A DNA stretch of 50,487 bases, taken from contig NZ_AFPK01000046.1 in the NCBI RefSeq assembly GCF_000220525.1, forward strand, positions 1 through 50,487, written 5' to 3'. Shown in pieces: positions 17,533 through 24,838 of this stretch (positions are counted from its first letter, which is position 1; each line of letters opens with the position of its first letter). The DNA comes from Ochrovirga pacifica (GTDB taxonomy: Bacteria > Bacteroidota > Bacteroidia > Flavobacteriales > Flavobacteriaceae). A program made the position numbers and the translations under genes. The notes beneath the pieces are model-generated. The model was not told the DNA's origin. It worked only from the letters and a program-made list of their open reading frames with translations, and ran no database searches.

Positions 17533-19632
17533 TTAAGCCAACTCAGCAGCTCTATATGCATCTACCAAATTATAAAACTTGTCAGCATCTGCAATGTATG
17601 CGTTTGCAAATTCTTCTGATTGTTCGTTTTTATTGATTTGATATACAAAATCCTCAAAATCAGTTCCTAATTCAATTTTTCCTGCCTTGACAAAAATATC
17701 ATTGAAATCAGTAATAATTTTGTTGTGTGTATTGGTCTTAGTTCCTTCTGATGTTAACAATGCTTTTGCCGTATGCACCATAGAACTGTATGCAAAATAA
17801 ATTGCATCGTTTAATTTTCCTTCAGACAAAGCTACTTTTGCACTATCTAACTTCTCTTTAGAATCGTACAACAAAGTCGCTACCAAATCAATCACAACAC
17901 CAGCACACTCTCCAACTCCTACTGCTTTTTCGTACTTTTCTTCGTTACCCCAGTCAATAAAATCTGACTCTACTAAATCGTCAGTACTAGACAAAGGTTT
18001 TAAGAAATCATAAAAATATTTTTGTCCTCCTTTGGATTCGTAGTACTCGATAAAATCTACACCTCCAGAGTTTTCTATATAATCATTTAAAATCAATCTT
18101 AATGCTTCTGGCCCTCTCTTAGATGGTACTTTAATTACTTTATCAGCAATTCTAGCTTCACCATTTCCTAAAGTTCCACCTCCTAACAATACTTGCAATG
18201 CTGGAGCTACGTATTGACCTGCTTTTACAGACATTCCTTGGAAACCAATGTTACATAGGTTATGCTGTCCACAAGCATTCATACAACCAGAAATTTTAAT
18301 CACTAAGTCAGAATCGTTGGCAAACTCAGGGTATTCCTCTCTTAACACTCTACCCATTTCTTGGGCTGCTCCTGTAGATGAAGCAATTCCTAAGTTACAA
18401 GTATCTGTTCCAGGACAAGCTGTAATATCTACCACAGACTCATATCCTAAATCAGTAAATCCTAATGCTTTTAGTTGTGTATAAAAGAATGGTAACAAGT
18501 CTTCGCGTACATGACGTACTAATATGTTTTGACGTAGTGTAAACCTCAACTCATCTGCTGCATAATCTCTAATCAAAGCTGCCAAAGCTCTTGCTTCTGG
18601 CAAGTAGAAATCACCAATATTTATTTTAATACCAATAGCATATAAGCCTTCTTGTTTTTGAGCAAACACATTGTTAGTTTTCCATGCTTCATAAGCTTCT
18701 GTATCCTCTATAGTTACTTCTGGTGCTACGATTGCTGACAAATCTGGTTCGTTATCAAACCCTTCTGTACTGATAGGAAATGTTTGATATGCCAAAGCTT
18801 TTTGCTCATTTGCTACCAATTCATTAAAAGCTTCTAGACCTAAATCTTTTACTAAGAATTTTAATCTTGCTTTGGCTCTTTTAGATCGTTCTCCATAACG
18901 ATCAAAAATACGTAAAATCGATTCCATATAAGGAATAATTTTGTCTGCTTCTAAAAACTCATGAGCTACATCTGCTAAGCGAGGTTGAGAACCCAATCCT
19001 CCTGCCAACATCACCTTAAACCCTAAAACGGGTTTTCCTTCTACAACTTTTATTTTCGCTATAAAACCTATATCATGCATGTAAGACAAGGCTGAATCAT
19101 CGTCTGCAGAAGAAAAAGAAACTTTAAATTTACGACCTAATTCTTGACAAATTGGGTTTCTTAAAAAGAATTGAAAAACAGCATGTGCATACGGAGAGAC
19201 ATCAAAGGGTTCTTCTGGGTTGATTCCTGCATCAGGTGATGCTGTTACGTTACGCACTGCGTTTCCACAAGCTTCACGAATAGTTACATCACTTTTTTCT
19301 AATTCTGCCCACAACTCTGGTGTTCTGTCTAAACTTACGTAGTGAATTTGAATATCTTGACGAGTAGTAATATGCAAACGTCCTCTAGAATATTCTTCAG
19401 AAACATCACAAATTCTTAATAATTGATCAGAAGTTACTTTTCCGTATGGCAATTTGATACGGATCATTTGTACTCCAAACTGACGTTGACCGTACACTCC
19501 ACGAGCCAAACGTAAACTTCTAAATTTTTCTTCATCAATTTTACCTTCATGAAATTGTTGAATTTTATCTGCCAATTCAATAATGTCCTTTTGAACAATT
19601 GGATTTTCTATTTCTGATCTAAAACTTTGCAT
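17533..19632 (-). CDS. Ferredoxin-dependent sulfite reductase fused to a HEPN domain
   Basis: A 699-residue assimilatory sulfite/nitrite reductase. Two ferredoxin-like half-domains and two catalytic halves occupy about 1-560. The siroheme/4Fe-4S ligands C-x5-C (TACPGTDTC, near 404-410) and C-x3-C (SGCMNAC, near 448-454) are intact. Residues about 572-699 form an extra all-helical region (VVIDLVATLLYDSKEKLDSA, AIYFAYSSMVHTAKALL) that resembles a HEPN domain. It reduces sulfite to sulfide; position in a cys cluster supports sulfite over nitrite. The role of the tail is unknown. Its neighbours supply siroheme and reduced ferredoxin. Confidence 0.88.
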   Translation of the reverse strand: MQSFRSEIENPIVQKDIIELADKIQQFHEGKIDEEKFRSLRLARGVYGQRQFGVQMIRIKLPYGKVTSDQLLRICDVSEEYSRGRLHITTRQDIQIHYVSLDRTPELWAELEKSDVTIREACGNAVRNVTASPDAGINPEEPFDVSPYAHAVFQFFLRNPICQELGRKFKVSFSSADDDSALSYMHDIGFIAKIKVVEGKPVLGFKVMLAGGLGSQPRLADVAHEFLEADKIIPYMESILRIFDRYGERSKRAKARLKFLVKDLGLEAFNELVANEQKALAYQTFPISTEGFDNEPDLSAIVAPEVTIEDTEAYEAWKTNNVFAQKQEGLYAIGIKINIGDFYLPEARALAALIRDYAADELRFTLRQNILVRHVREDLLPFFYTQLKALGFTDLGYESVVDITACPGTDTCNLGIASSTGAAQEMGRVLREEYPEFANDSDLVIKISGCMNACGQHNLCNIGFQGMSVKAGQYVAPALQVLLGGGTLGNGEARIADKVIKVPSKRGPEALRLILNDYIENSGGVDFIEYYESKGGQKYFYDFLKPLSSTDDLVESDFIDWGNEEKYEKAVGVGECAGVVIDLVATLLYDSKEKLDSAKVALSEGKLNDAIYFAYSSMVHTAKALLTSEGTKTNTHNKIITDFNDIFVKAGKIELGTDFEDFVYQINKNEQSEEFANAYIADADKFYNLVDAYRAAELA

Positions 19633-19639
19633 TTTATTT

Positions 19640-19765
19640 TAAGTTTTAAGGTTTGAAAGTTACAAGTTTGTCAAGTTAACTTTTGAACTTTGCTTTATAA
19701 TACTTTTTATCTATAAGGGTTATAAATTCTAAAACTAACTTTTAAACTTTACAACCTTCAACTTT
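19640..19765. repeat. Imperfect inverted repeat in the sulfite reductase-cysN spacer
   Basis: A left arm rich in AAGTTTTAAGGTTTGAAAGTT is approximately complementary to a right arm with AACTTTTAAACTTTACAACC. Poorly conserved pairing, but the same layout as in the adjacent spacers (short repeated words on one arm, their complement on the other). Confidence 0.5.
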
Positions 19766-19775
19766 ATGAACTCGT

Positions 19776-21017
19776 TTACTGAATAAACCCTACTCCGGAT
19801 GTATTGTTAGTTTGTGGATCGATTAAAATAAAAGACCCAGTTGTTTTATTTTCTTCAAAAGTATCGTAGAATAAAGTCTTAGCCAATTTTAACGATACAT
19901 TTCCAATTTCGTTTAGTTTTAATTCTGTTGCTGGAGTTTCTCCTGAGAAATCTGTAGCAATTACAGAGTCAATACCCGCTACTTTTGCAGCGATTACATT
20001 TGCTCCTTGCTGAATTAAATATTTTTTACCAACTACTAAGTTGTTTGCATCCATCCAACAAATCTTTGTATCGATTTGCTTTGCTTCTTTTGGTAATTCT
20101 GATGACTTTACAATGATATCTCCACGTGAAATATTAATATCATTCTCTAAAGTCACATTGATAGAAGTTCCTCTTGCAGCCTCTTGGTATTTTTTATCAA
20201 AAAAGTAAATATCCTTTACTTTAGATGCTGTTTTTGATGGCAACACGGTTACTTCATCTCCTACAGCCAAAGAACCTCCGTATAATTTACCAGCATAACC
20301 TCTAAAATCGTGAAATTCATCTGTTTTTGGACGAATAACTGTTTGCACTGGCAAACGTGCTACAGATTCTTCATAAACATCTTGTGCCTCTAAACCTTCT
20401 AAGTGTGCTAACAAGGTTTGACCGTTATACCATGGTGTGTTGCTAGAAGCATCTACTACATTATCTCCATTTAGTGCACTTACAGGAATGTAGGTAATGT
20501 TTTGTTTAGATCCTGCTCTGGTTGCCAATTCAGAAATTTCTGTTTTGATGGCATCGAATTTTTCTTGAGCAAAATCTACCAAGTCCATTTTATTTACGGC
20601 AACAATGATATCTTTTACTTTTAGCAAATTGTTGATAAAAAAGTGTCTATATGTTTGTTCTATTACACCATTACGTGCATCTACCAAAATAATAGCTGCT
20701 TGAGATGTTGAAGCTCCTGTAACCATGTTACGAGTATATTCTACGTGACCTGGAGTATCGGCAATAATGTAACTTTTTTTAGCTGTTGAAAAGTAAATAT
20801 GTGCTACATCAATGGTAATTCCTTGTTCTCTTTCCGCTACCAAACCATCTGTTGCTAAAGAGAAATCTAAGTAATCAAATCCTTTTTGTTTACTGGTTCG
20901 CTCTATGGCTTCTAATTTATCGTCGGTTAATGAACGTGTATCATATAATATACGACCGATTAATGTACTCTTTCCGTCGTCAACACTTCCTGCAGTTGCT
21001 ATTTTTAAAACTTCCAT
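19776..21017 (-). CDS. cysN: Sulfate adenylyltransferase subunit 1 (GTPase)
   Basis: A 413-residue EF-Tu-like GTPase. P-loop GSVDDGKST at about 10-18, switch II DTPGHVEYTRNM (about 88-99) and NKMD (about 142-145) are intact. It couples GTP hydrolysis to APS formation by CysD. No C-terminal APS kinase domain is present (fused CysNC proteins exceed 600 residues). It is followed on the minus strand by the sulfite reductase gene and preceded by cysD, each separated by palindrome-bearing spacers of 140-180 bases. Confidence 0.95.
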   Translation of the reverse strand: MEVLKIATAGSVDDGKSTLIGRILYDTRSLTDDKLEAIERTSKQKGFDYLDFSLATDGLVAEREQGITIDVAHIYFSTAKKSYIIADTPGHVEYTRNMVTGASTSQAAIILVDARNGVIEQTYRHFFINNLLKVKDIIVAVNKMDLVDFAQEKFDAIKTEISELATRAGSKQNITYIPVSALNGDNVVDASSNTPWYNGQTLLAHLEGLEAQDVYEESVARLPVQTVIRPKTDEFHDFRGYAGKLYGGSLAVGDEVTVLPSKTASKVKDIYFFDKKYQEAARGTSINVTLENDINISRGDIIVKSSELPKEAKQIDTKICWMDANNLVVGKKYLIQQGANVIAAKVAGIDSVIATDFSGETPATELKLNEIGNVSLKLAKTLFYDTFEENKTTGSFILIDPQTNNTSGVGFIQ

Positions 21018-21023
21018 GTTTTG

Positions 21024-21190
21024 TTATAGTATTAAGTACTGAGTACTGAGTATTTAGATTCAGTGGCTACGCGTACTTTATGTGTTTTTATTAATAGTGT
21101 TTAAGTATAGGGTACTAAGTCTTTAGTTTCAGTACTGCATATACTTTTATGTATTTTTTAATCTATGTACTTCGTACTAACTACTCTGTA
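21024..21190. repeat. Imperfect inverted repeat in the cysN-cysD spacer
   Basis: The left part (21024-21058) repeats the word AGTACTGAGTA/AGTATTAAGTA; the right part (about 21133-21190) holds its complement (TATGTACTTCGTACTAACTA, then CTCTGTACTATTAAAAA). A middle segment (AGGGTACTAAGTCTTTAG, about 21106-21123) repeats the word again. No gene is seen here. Confidence 0.6.
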
Positions 21191-21193
21191 CTA

Positions 21194-22093
21194 TTAAAAA
21201 TACCCTTGTTGCTTACGTTTTTCCATAGCAGCTTCAGAACGTTTGTCGTCTATTCGAGCTCCCCTTTCAGAAATGGTAGATTTTCTTATTTCATCTACTA
21301 CTTTGGTGATTGTTGCTGCATCCGAAGGGACAGCTGCTGTACAGCTCATGTCTCCTACAGTTCTAAAACGCACCTCCATCTCTACTACTTCTTCATCTTC
21401 TTCGCGATACACGATATCATCTTGTGCTGACCAAATCATTCCGTCACGTAAAAATACATTTCTTTTGTGAGCAAAGTAAATCGAAGGGATTTCGATATCT
21501 TCTTTTTCTATGTATGACCATACATCTAATTCTGTCCAGTTAGAAATTGGAAATACACGTACGTTTTGTCCTAATTCTATTTTTCCGTTTAACAAGTCAA
21601 ACAACTCTGGACGTTGGTTTTTCTCATCCCATTCTCCAAAATCACTTCTTACAGAGAAAATACGTTCTTTAGCTCTTGCTTTTTCTTCATCTCTACGAGC
21701 ACCACCAATACAAGCATCAAAACCAAATTCTTCTATAGCATCTAACAATGTTTCTGTTTGTAACATGTTACGAGATGCATACTTTCCTGTTTCTTCTATT
21801 ACCTTTCCTGCATCGATATTGTCTTGTACGTTACGCACTATCAATTCAATCCCTAACTCTTCTGCCAATCGATCTCTAAATTCAATTGTTTCTGGAAAGT
21901 TATGTCCTGTATCTACATGTAAAAATGGAAAGGGAATTTTGGCAGGCCAGAATGCTTTTTGAGCCAATCTTACCAACGTAATAGAGTCTTTTCCTCCAGA
22001 GAACAATAAAACTGGTTTCTCAAACTGTGCTGCTACCTCTCTCATGATGTAGATTGCTTCACTCTCTAATGTATTTACTCTTAAATCGTTCAT
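21194..22093 (-). CDS. cysD: Sulfate adenylyltransferase subunit 2
   Basis: A 299-residue PP-loop ATP pyrophosphatase. The PP-loop SGGKDSITLVRLA is at about 33-45, with FLHVDTGHNFPETIEFRD (about 58-75) and ACIGGARRDEEKARAKERIFS (about 129-149, first 20 quoted loosely) diagnostic of CysD. The C-terminal RMISTISERGAR-type end is present as KSTISERGARIDD. It adenylylates sulfate to APS, driven by CysN. Confidence 0.96.
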   Translation of the reverse strand: MNDLRVNTLESEAIYIMREVAAQFEKPVLLFSGGKDSITLVRLAQKAFWPAKIPFPFLHVDTGHNFPETIEFRDRLAEELGIELIVRNVQDNIDAGKVIEETGKYASRNMLQTETLLDAIEEFGFDACIGGARRDEEKARAKERIFSVRSDFGEWDEKNQRPELFDLLNGKIELGQNVRVFPISNWTELDVWSYIEKEDIEIPSIYFAHKRNVFLRDGMIWSAQDDIVYREEDEEVVEMEVRFRTVGDMSCTAAVPSDAATITKVVDEIRKSTISERGARIDDKRSEAAMEKRKQQGYF

Positions 22094-22097
22094 TTTT

Positions 22098-22207
22098 TTA
22101 TTTAGTATAAAGTAGTTAGTATTAAGTACAAAGTACTTATCAACTACATTTTATATTTTGTTTTATCTTCTCAAAACTCAATACTTTGTACTCTGTGCTT
22201 AGTACTA
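22098..22207. repeat. Imperfect inverted repeat in the cysD-cysH spacer
   Basis: The left arm (about 22101-22138, with AGTATAAAGTAGTTAG and AAGTACAAAGTACTTA) pairs approximately with the right arm (about 22173-22207, with CAATACTTTGTACTCTG and CTTAGTACTAAATTA). Confidence 0.6.
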
Positions 22208-22209
22208 AA

Positions 22210-22836
22210 TTAATTATGCAATCCACACTCTCTGTTTCCTAACACTTTTGTAGGATCAAAGTATTTATGTTCGTTTGGGATGTTATTTTTTTCTAAGTAT
22301 TGATCTAAATCCTCATCAGAAAAATCGTAAAACGGACTTACTTTTAACACTCCGTTCGCATCTTGAGAAACGACCTCAATTGAATCTCTAAAAGCTGTTT
22401 GTCCTTTTCTTAAATTCGTAAACCATACATCTGGTTGATGTGCAGCCATGGCTCTTCTAAAAGGCTCTAACTTTACTTGCTCTGTAAACACCTTGTGCAT
22501 TGGATCTTCAATCTGAGGAATTCCCATCACTGCATCTCTATGAGCAGAAGTTTGCTTTGGCACATACAAATCGATGTTTAAGCCAAGTAAAGCTATCAAT
22601 TCCTCGGCATGCTTGTAAGTATTGCGAGTATTGTATCCTGTGTCACACCAAATTACATCAATATCAGACTTTACTTTGGTTACCAAATGTAATATTGCCC
22701 CTTCGTAAGGTCTAAAATTAGTAGTAACTACTGGCTTTTTCGCTTTTATGATTGCCCATGTTACAATTTCTTCAGGTGATTTACCCGCTAACTCAGCATT
22801 GAATGCTGCAATTTCTTGTTCTGTATATTTACTCAT
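22210..22836 (-). CDS. cysH: Phosphoadenylyl-sulfate (PAPS/APS) reductase family protein
   Basis: A 208-residue CysH-family protein. WCDTGYNTRNTYKHAEEL (about 70-87) and the C-terminal ECGLH, which carries the catalytic cysteine, are present. The paired cysteines that bind 4Fe-4S in APS reductases are missing, so it looks like the thioredoxin-dependent PAPS type. The usual S-x-G PP-loop is replaced by TTNFRPYEGA (about 40-49). The start at 22836 overlaps the stop of the DUF2061 gene, and upstream in-frame codons belong to that gene's other frame. Specificity is uncertain because no APS kinase is seen nearby. Confidence 0.85.
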   Translation of the reverse strand: MSKYTEQEIAAFNAELAGKSPEEIVTWAIIKAKKPVVTTNFRPYEGAILHLVTKVKSDIDVIWCDTGYNTRNTYKHAEELIALLGLNIDLYVPKQTSAHRDAVMGIPQIEDPMHKVFTEQVKLEPFRRAMAAHQPDVWFTNLRKGQTAFRDSIEVVSQDANGVLKVSPFYDFSDEDLDQYLEKNNIPNEHKYFDPTKVLGNRECGLHN

Positions 22837-23093
22837 TTTTTTCCCCATTTTACAGCGTTCCAAATACGCTCGTGAAAAAAGTACAATATCATTTTGGTTA
22901 CAAAATCTATGGATGCAATTGAAGATGCCGTGTTTAAATCTCCTGTAGCAAACCAAGAAACTAATAAGGTATCTAAAGTTCCTACAATTCTCCAACTAAC
23001 TGCTTTAACAACACTACGAACGGGTTTTTCCGTTGCTGCAGACTTGCTAAAACTTTGTTCTGATTTGTTTCCTATGATTCTTTCCGTTATCAT
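22833..23093 (-). CDS. DUF2061 membrane protein
   Basis: An 86-residue protein with the DUF2061 pattern: SVVKAVSWRIVGTLDTLLVSW (about 27-47, 20 quoted at most), then SIASIDFVTKMILYFFHERIWN. Two short hydrophobic stretches suggest membrane attachment. It is the first gene of the cysH unit, overlapping cysH by four bases (ATGA), which implies translational coupling. DUF2061 genes often accompany cysteine-biosynthesis genes, but the function is unknown; a sulfite/sulfate transport or membrane role has been guessed, not shown. Confidence 0.85.
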   Translation of the reverse strand: MITERIIGNKSEQSFSKSAATEKPVRSVVKAVSWRIVGTLDTLLVSWFATGDLNTASSIASIDFVTKMILYFFHERIWNAVKWGKK

Positions 23094-23119
23094 TACTTTT
23101 CTTTTCCCTGATTAATTAC

Positions 23120-23136
23120 CCTACTTAACAAGTAGG
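23120..23136. promoter_or_regulatory. Operator-like palindrome upstream of DUF2061-cysH
   Basis: CCTACTTAACAAGTAGG, a perfect 7-3-7 inverted repeat (CCTAC-N7-GTAGG). It lies between the predicted -7 element (23158-23165) and the start codon at 23093, about 16-32 bases downstream of the predicted transcript start, where a bound repressor would block transcription. A close match precedes the Rrf2-family gene. Confidence 0.68.
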
Positions 23137-23157
23137 AAATTATTACAAGATAGGTCG

Positions 23158-23165
23158 CAAAGATA
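23158..23165 (-). promoter_or_regulatory. -7 promoter element of DUF2061-cysH
   Basis: CAAAGATA on the plus strand reads TATCTTTG on the minus strand, an exact TAnnTTTG match. Predicted transcript start near 23152-23154, leader about 60 bases. Confidence 0.6.
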
Positions 23166-23186
23166 AATGCTTTATTACAACTGACC

Positions 23187-23215
23187 AAAAAAAATCCTAC
23201 CAAAAAAGTAGGATT
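23187..23215 (-). terminator. Terminator after the DUF2007 gene
   Basis: AATCCTAC (23193-23200), loop CAAAAAA, GTAGGATT (23208-23215). On the minus strand the hairpin is followed by a run of eight T, fitting a Rho-independent terminator for the gene ending at 23257. It also fits the CCTAC-N7-GTAGG spacing of the nearby operators, so a double role is possible. Confidence 0.65.
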
Positions 23216-23256
23216 ATAAATTTGCGTGATAAAAATCAACAATAAAACGGAACTAA

Positions 23257-23463
23257 TTATAGCCTTAGGAGTTCATTTGCCTTCATCAATTCGTCTTGAT
23301 GTACGTACAATTCTCTGTAGTCTGGCGTAAGATCACCAAAACCAGCTAGTAAAGAAGATTGAGTTCTATCTTTAAGTATCGGCTCTATACCATGTTCTTG
23401 TAAAAGCTGTTTGCGATGCAAAGTATCTACTATACTTCCCGAAAAAATTTTCACATAACTCAT
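23257..23463 (-). CDS. DUF2007-family small protein
   Basis: A 68-residue soluble protein with the DUF2007 outline: a starting beta strand YVKIFSGS, a helix ASIVDTLHRKQLLQEHGIEP-like segment, and YRELYVHQDELMKANELL at the end. The family has a ferredoxin-like (ACT-like) fold and is called a putative signal-transducing protein; no activity is established. ATG at 23463 is preferred over one six bases upstream because the family starts close to the first strand. It lies between the cys genes and their probable regulator and has its own terminator. Confidence 0.68.
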   Translation of the reverse strand: MSYVKIFSGSIVDTLHRKQLLQEHGIEPILKDRTQSSLLAGFGDLTPDYRELYVHQDELMKANELLRL

Positions 23464-23524
23464 AAACAATTTTATCTTAACAAAAATTCAACATTTATAA
23501 GTTCGTAAAAATCCATCAAATACA

Positions 23525-23941
23525 CTAAGTAAAAGAAATTAAATCTTGCAAAGAAGTGTTACGAAAAACCTCTAAAGTCTTGTCTCTTACTTGTATCATT
23601 AACTTGCTTACCGCACACGTTTTTTCATCTACACAATCATCACACTTTTCGTAAAAATTTAATGAAACACACGGAACCATAGCAATTGGCCCTTCTAAAG
23701 TTCTAATCACATCTGTCATAGCAATATCCTGTGGTGTTTTGGCCAAAAAATATCCTCCTCCTTTTCCCTTTTTTGAATCTAACACTCCTGATTTTCTGAG
23801 CTCTAACAAGATTCTTTCTAGAAATTTAAGCGATATATTTTCTTGTGCTGAAATTTCTGATATTTGCACAGGACACTCTCTATTTTGCTTTGCCAAATAC
23901 GTTAAAGCCTTAATTCCGTATTTTGTTTTTTTGGATAACAT
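23525..23941 (-). CDS. Rrf2-family transcriptional regulator
   Basis: A 138-residue winged-helix regulator. MLSKKTKYGIKALTYLA at the start, the recognition helix region ISLKFLERILLELRKSGVLD (about 36-55) and the wing KGKGGGYFLAK (about 58-68) are typical. Four cysteines (C91, C100, C103, C109) fall where IscR-type members bind Fe-S (C92, C98, C104 in IscR), so iron-sulfur sensing is plausible. Location next to the sulfate genes and shared palindromes suggest it controls sulfur assimilation, like CymR. ATG at 23941 is chosen because the -7 element lies just upstream and family members begin MLS. Confidence 0.85.
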   Translation of the reverse strand: MLSKKTKYGIKALTYLAKQNRECPVQISEISAQENISLKFLERILLELRKSGVLDSKKGKGGGYFLAKTPQDIAMTDVIRTLEGPIAMVPCVSLNFYEKCDDCVDEKTCAVSKLMIQVRDKTLEVFRNTSLQDLISFT

Positions 23942-23946
23942 AACTA

Positions 23947-23954
23947 CAAAGATA
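23947..23954 (-). promoter_or_regulatory. -7 element of the Rrf2 gene (nearly leaderless transcript)
   Basis: CAAAGATA, i.e. TATCTTTG on the minus strand. It ends five bases before the ATG at 23941, so transcription should begin at or next to the start codon. Confidence 0.6.
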
Positions 23955-23959
23955 CACAT

Positions 23960-23976
23960 CCTACTTAAATAGTAGA
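23960..23976. promoter_or_regulatory. Operator-like palindrome at the Rrf2 gene promoter
   Basis: CCTACTTAAATAGTAGA, an imperfect copy of the perfect palindrome at 23120-23136 (CCTAC-N7-GTAGG). It lies directly upstream of the -7 element, a position suited to autorepression. Confidence 0.6.
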
Positions 23977-24096
23977 ATTCTAATCTTTAAACTTAACAAA
24001 AACATCTGTCAAATTACAGCAAGGCAATCACAAGTAAACAGATTAAAAAAAGGACTTAAACTGCTAAAAAACAGCCACAAAAAAACATTAAGCTCT

Positions 24097-24104
24097 TACA
24101 TTTG
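24097..24104 (+). promoter_or_regulatory. -7 promoter element of the 51-codon gene
   Basis: TACATTTG, exact match to TAnnTTTG, 45 bases before the ATG at 24149. Confidence 0.55.
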
Positions 24105-24148
24105 TAACATACCCCAAAGTATTTCTTAACTTTAAAAATCATAGCCAT

Positions 24149-24304
24149 ATGAAAAACACCAATTACACACATTATTACCAAATGATTCAAAAAGTAAAGA
24201 GCACCAACCCCGATTTGTACGTAGCTACTTATAATGAAGCCAAACGAAATTTGGTTCCTGAACAGTTTTTATTACTCCAGCAGAAAATTACAACCGCCAT
24301 ATAA
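24149..24304 (+). CDS. Small protein of unknown function, 51 aa
   Basis: ATG at 24149 opens 51 codons (begins MKNTNYTHYYQMIQK, ends LLLQQKITTAI) and stops at TAA 24302-24304. The composition is that of a soluble, mildly basic helical peptide with an N-terminal tyrosine/threonine-rich stretch; no signal, membrane segment or cysteine. I do not recognise the family. It is supported by context: a matching -7 element upstream at 24097 and a strong terminator six bases downstream make a complete transcription unit, between the Rrf2/sulfur genes and the nitrite reductase genes, all on the other strand. Confidence 0.6.
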   Translation: MKNTNYTHYYQMIQKVKSTNPDLYVATYNEAKRNLVPEQFLLLQQKITTAI

Positions 24305-24309
24305 AACGC

Positions 24310-24340
24310 AAAACCCTGTTAATCACAGGGTTTTATTTTG
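24310..24340 (+). terminator. Terminator after the 51-codon gene
   Basis: AAAACCCTGT (24310-24319), loop TAATC, ACAGGGTTTT (24325-24334), then ATTTTG. A perfect 10-bp stem with a T-rich tail. Confidence 0.8.
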
Positions 24341-24363
24341 CCTATACACTAATACTTTTCATC

Positions 24364-24390
24364 AAAAAACCCAATGCTTACACATTGGGC
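24364..24390 (-). terminator. Terminator of the nirBD operon
   Basis: CCCAATG (24370-24376), loop CTTACA, CATTGGG (24383-24389); on the minus strand the stem is followed by a run of T (A-run at 24364-24369 on the plus strand). It lies about 40 bases past the nirD stop. Confidence 0.75.
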
Positions 24391-24432
24391 TTACTGGTTG
24401 TAAAACAAACTTAATTAATAAAAACTATTTTA

Positions 24433-24807
24433 TTAACTAATGCCGATATAAACAAAGCCGTCTTTTACTTTAACTGGATATACAGCTATCGCATAATCTT
24501 CTCCGTTTAAATCCTCTCCTGTTTTAAGAGAAAATGTTTTTTTATGTAATGGACAAGCAATTTTTGGTGTTCCACAATCTTCCCCAATCATCCCTCTAGA
24601 CAAAACCATTTCCATTTTATGAGGGCAAACGTTTTGTGAAGCATACCACTTACCTTCAGCAGTAAAATTAAACACTGCTATTTGCTTATCATCTATTTTA
24701 ACACAAGCTCCGCCGTTTTCCGGAAATTTAGCTACTGGGGCTGCTTTGAACCAAGTCTTTACTTCAGCCTCTGTTACTGTTTTATAGGTTTCTAATATCG
24801 CACTCAT
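24433..24807 (-). CDS. nirD: Nitrite reductase (NAD(P)H) small subunit, Rieske type
   Basis: A 124-residue Rieske protein of NirD size. The cluster ligands are in CPHKMEM (C-x-H, about 68-74) and CPLHKKTF (C-x-x-H, about 91-98). It assists NirB in six-electron reduction of nitrite to ammonium in the cytoplasm. It lies 31 bases downstream of nirB and ends before a terminator. Confidence 0.93.
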   Translation of the reverse strand: MSAILETYKTVTEAEVKTWFKAAPVAKFPENGGACVKIDDKQIAVFNFTAEGKWYASQNVCPHKMEMVLSRGMIGEDCGTPKIACPLHKKTFSLKTGEDLNGEDYAIAVYPVKVKDGFVYIGIS

Positions 24808-24838
24808 TTTTGATGTTTTTTTAAAATTTTAATAAAAA

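Noticed and set aside
17533..19632. Nitrite rather than sulfite reductase
   Set aside because: The motifs cannot separate the two, but the cysN/cysD/cysH neighbours and the presence of nirBD elsewhere favour sulfite.
21018..21193. SAM or other riboswitch in the cysN-cysD spacer
   Set aside because: The spacer consists of repeated words forming long palindromes; no recognisable riboswitch core was seen.
22210..22995. Longer CysH of 261 residues starting at 22995
   Set aside because: The added segment is out of frame with the DUF2061 gene, is cysteine-rich and unlike CysH; ATG at 22836 overlaps the DUF2061 stop as a coupled start.
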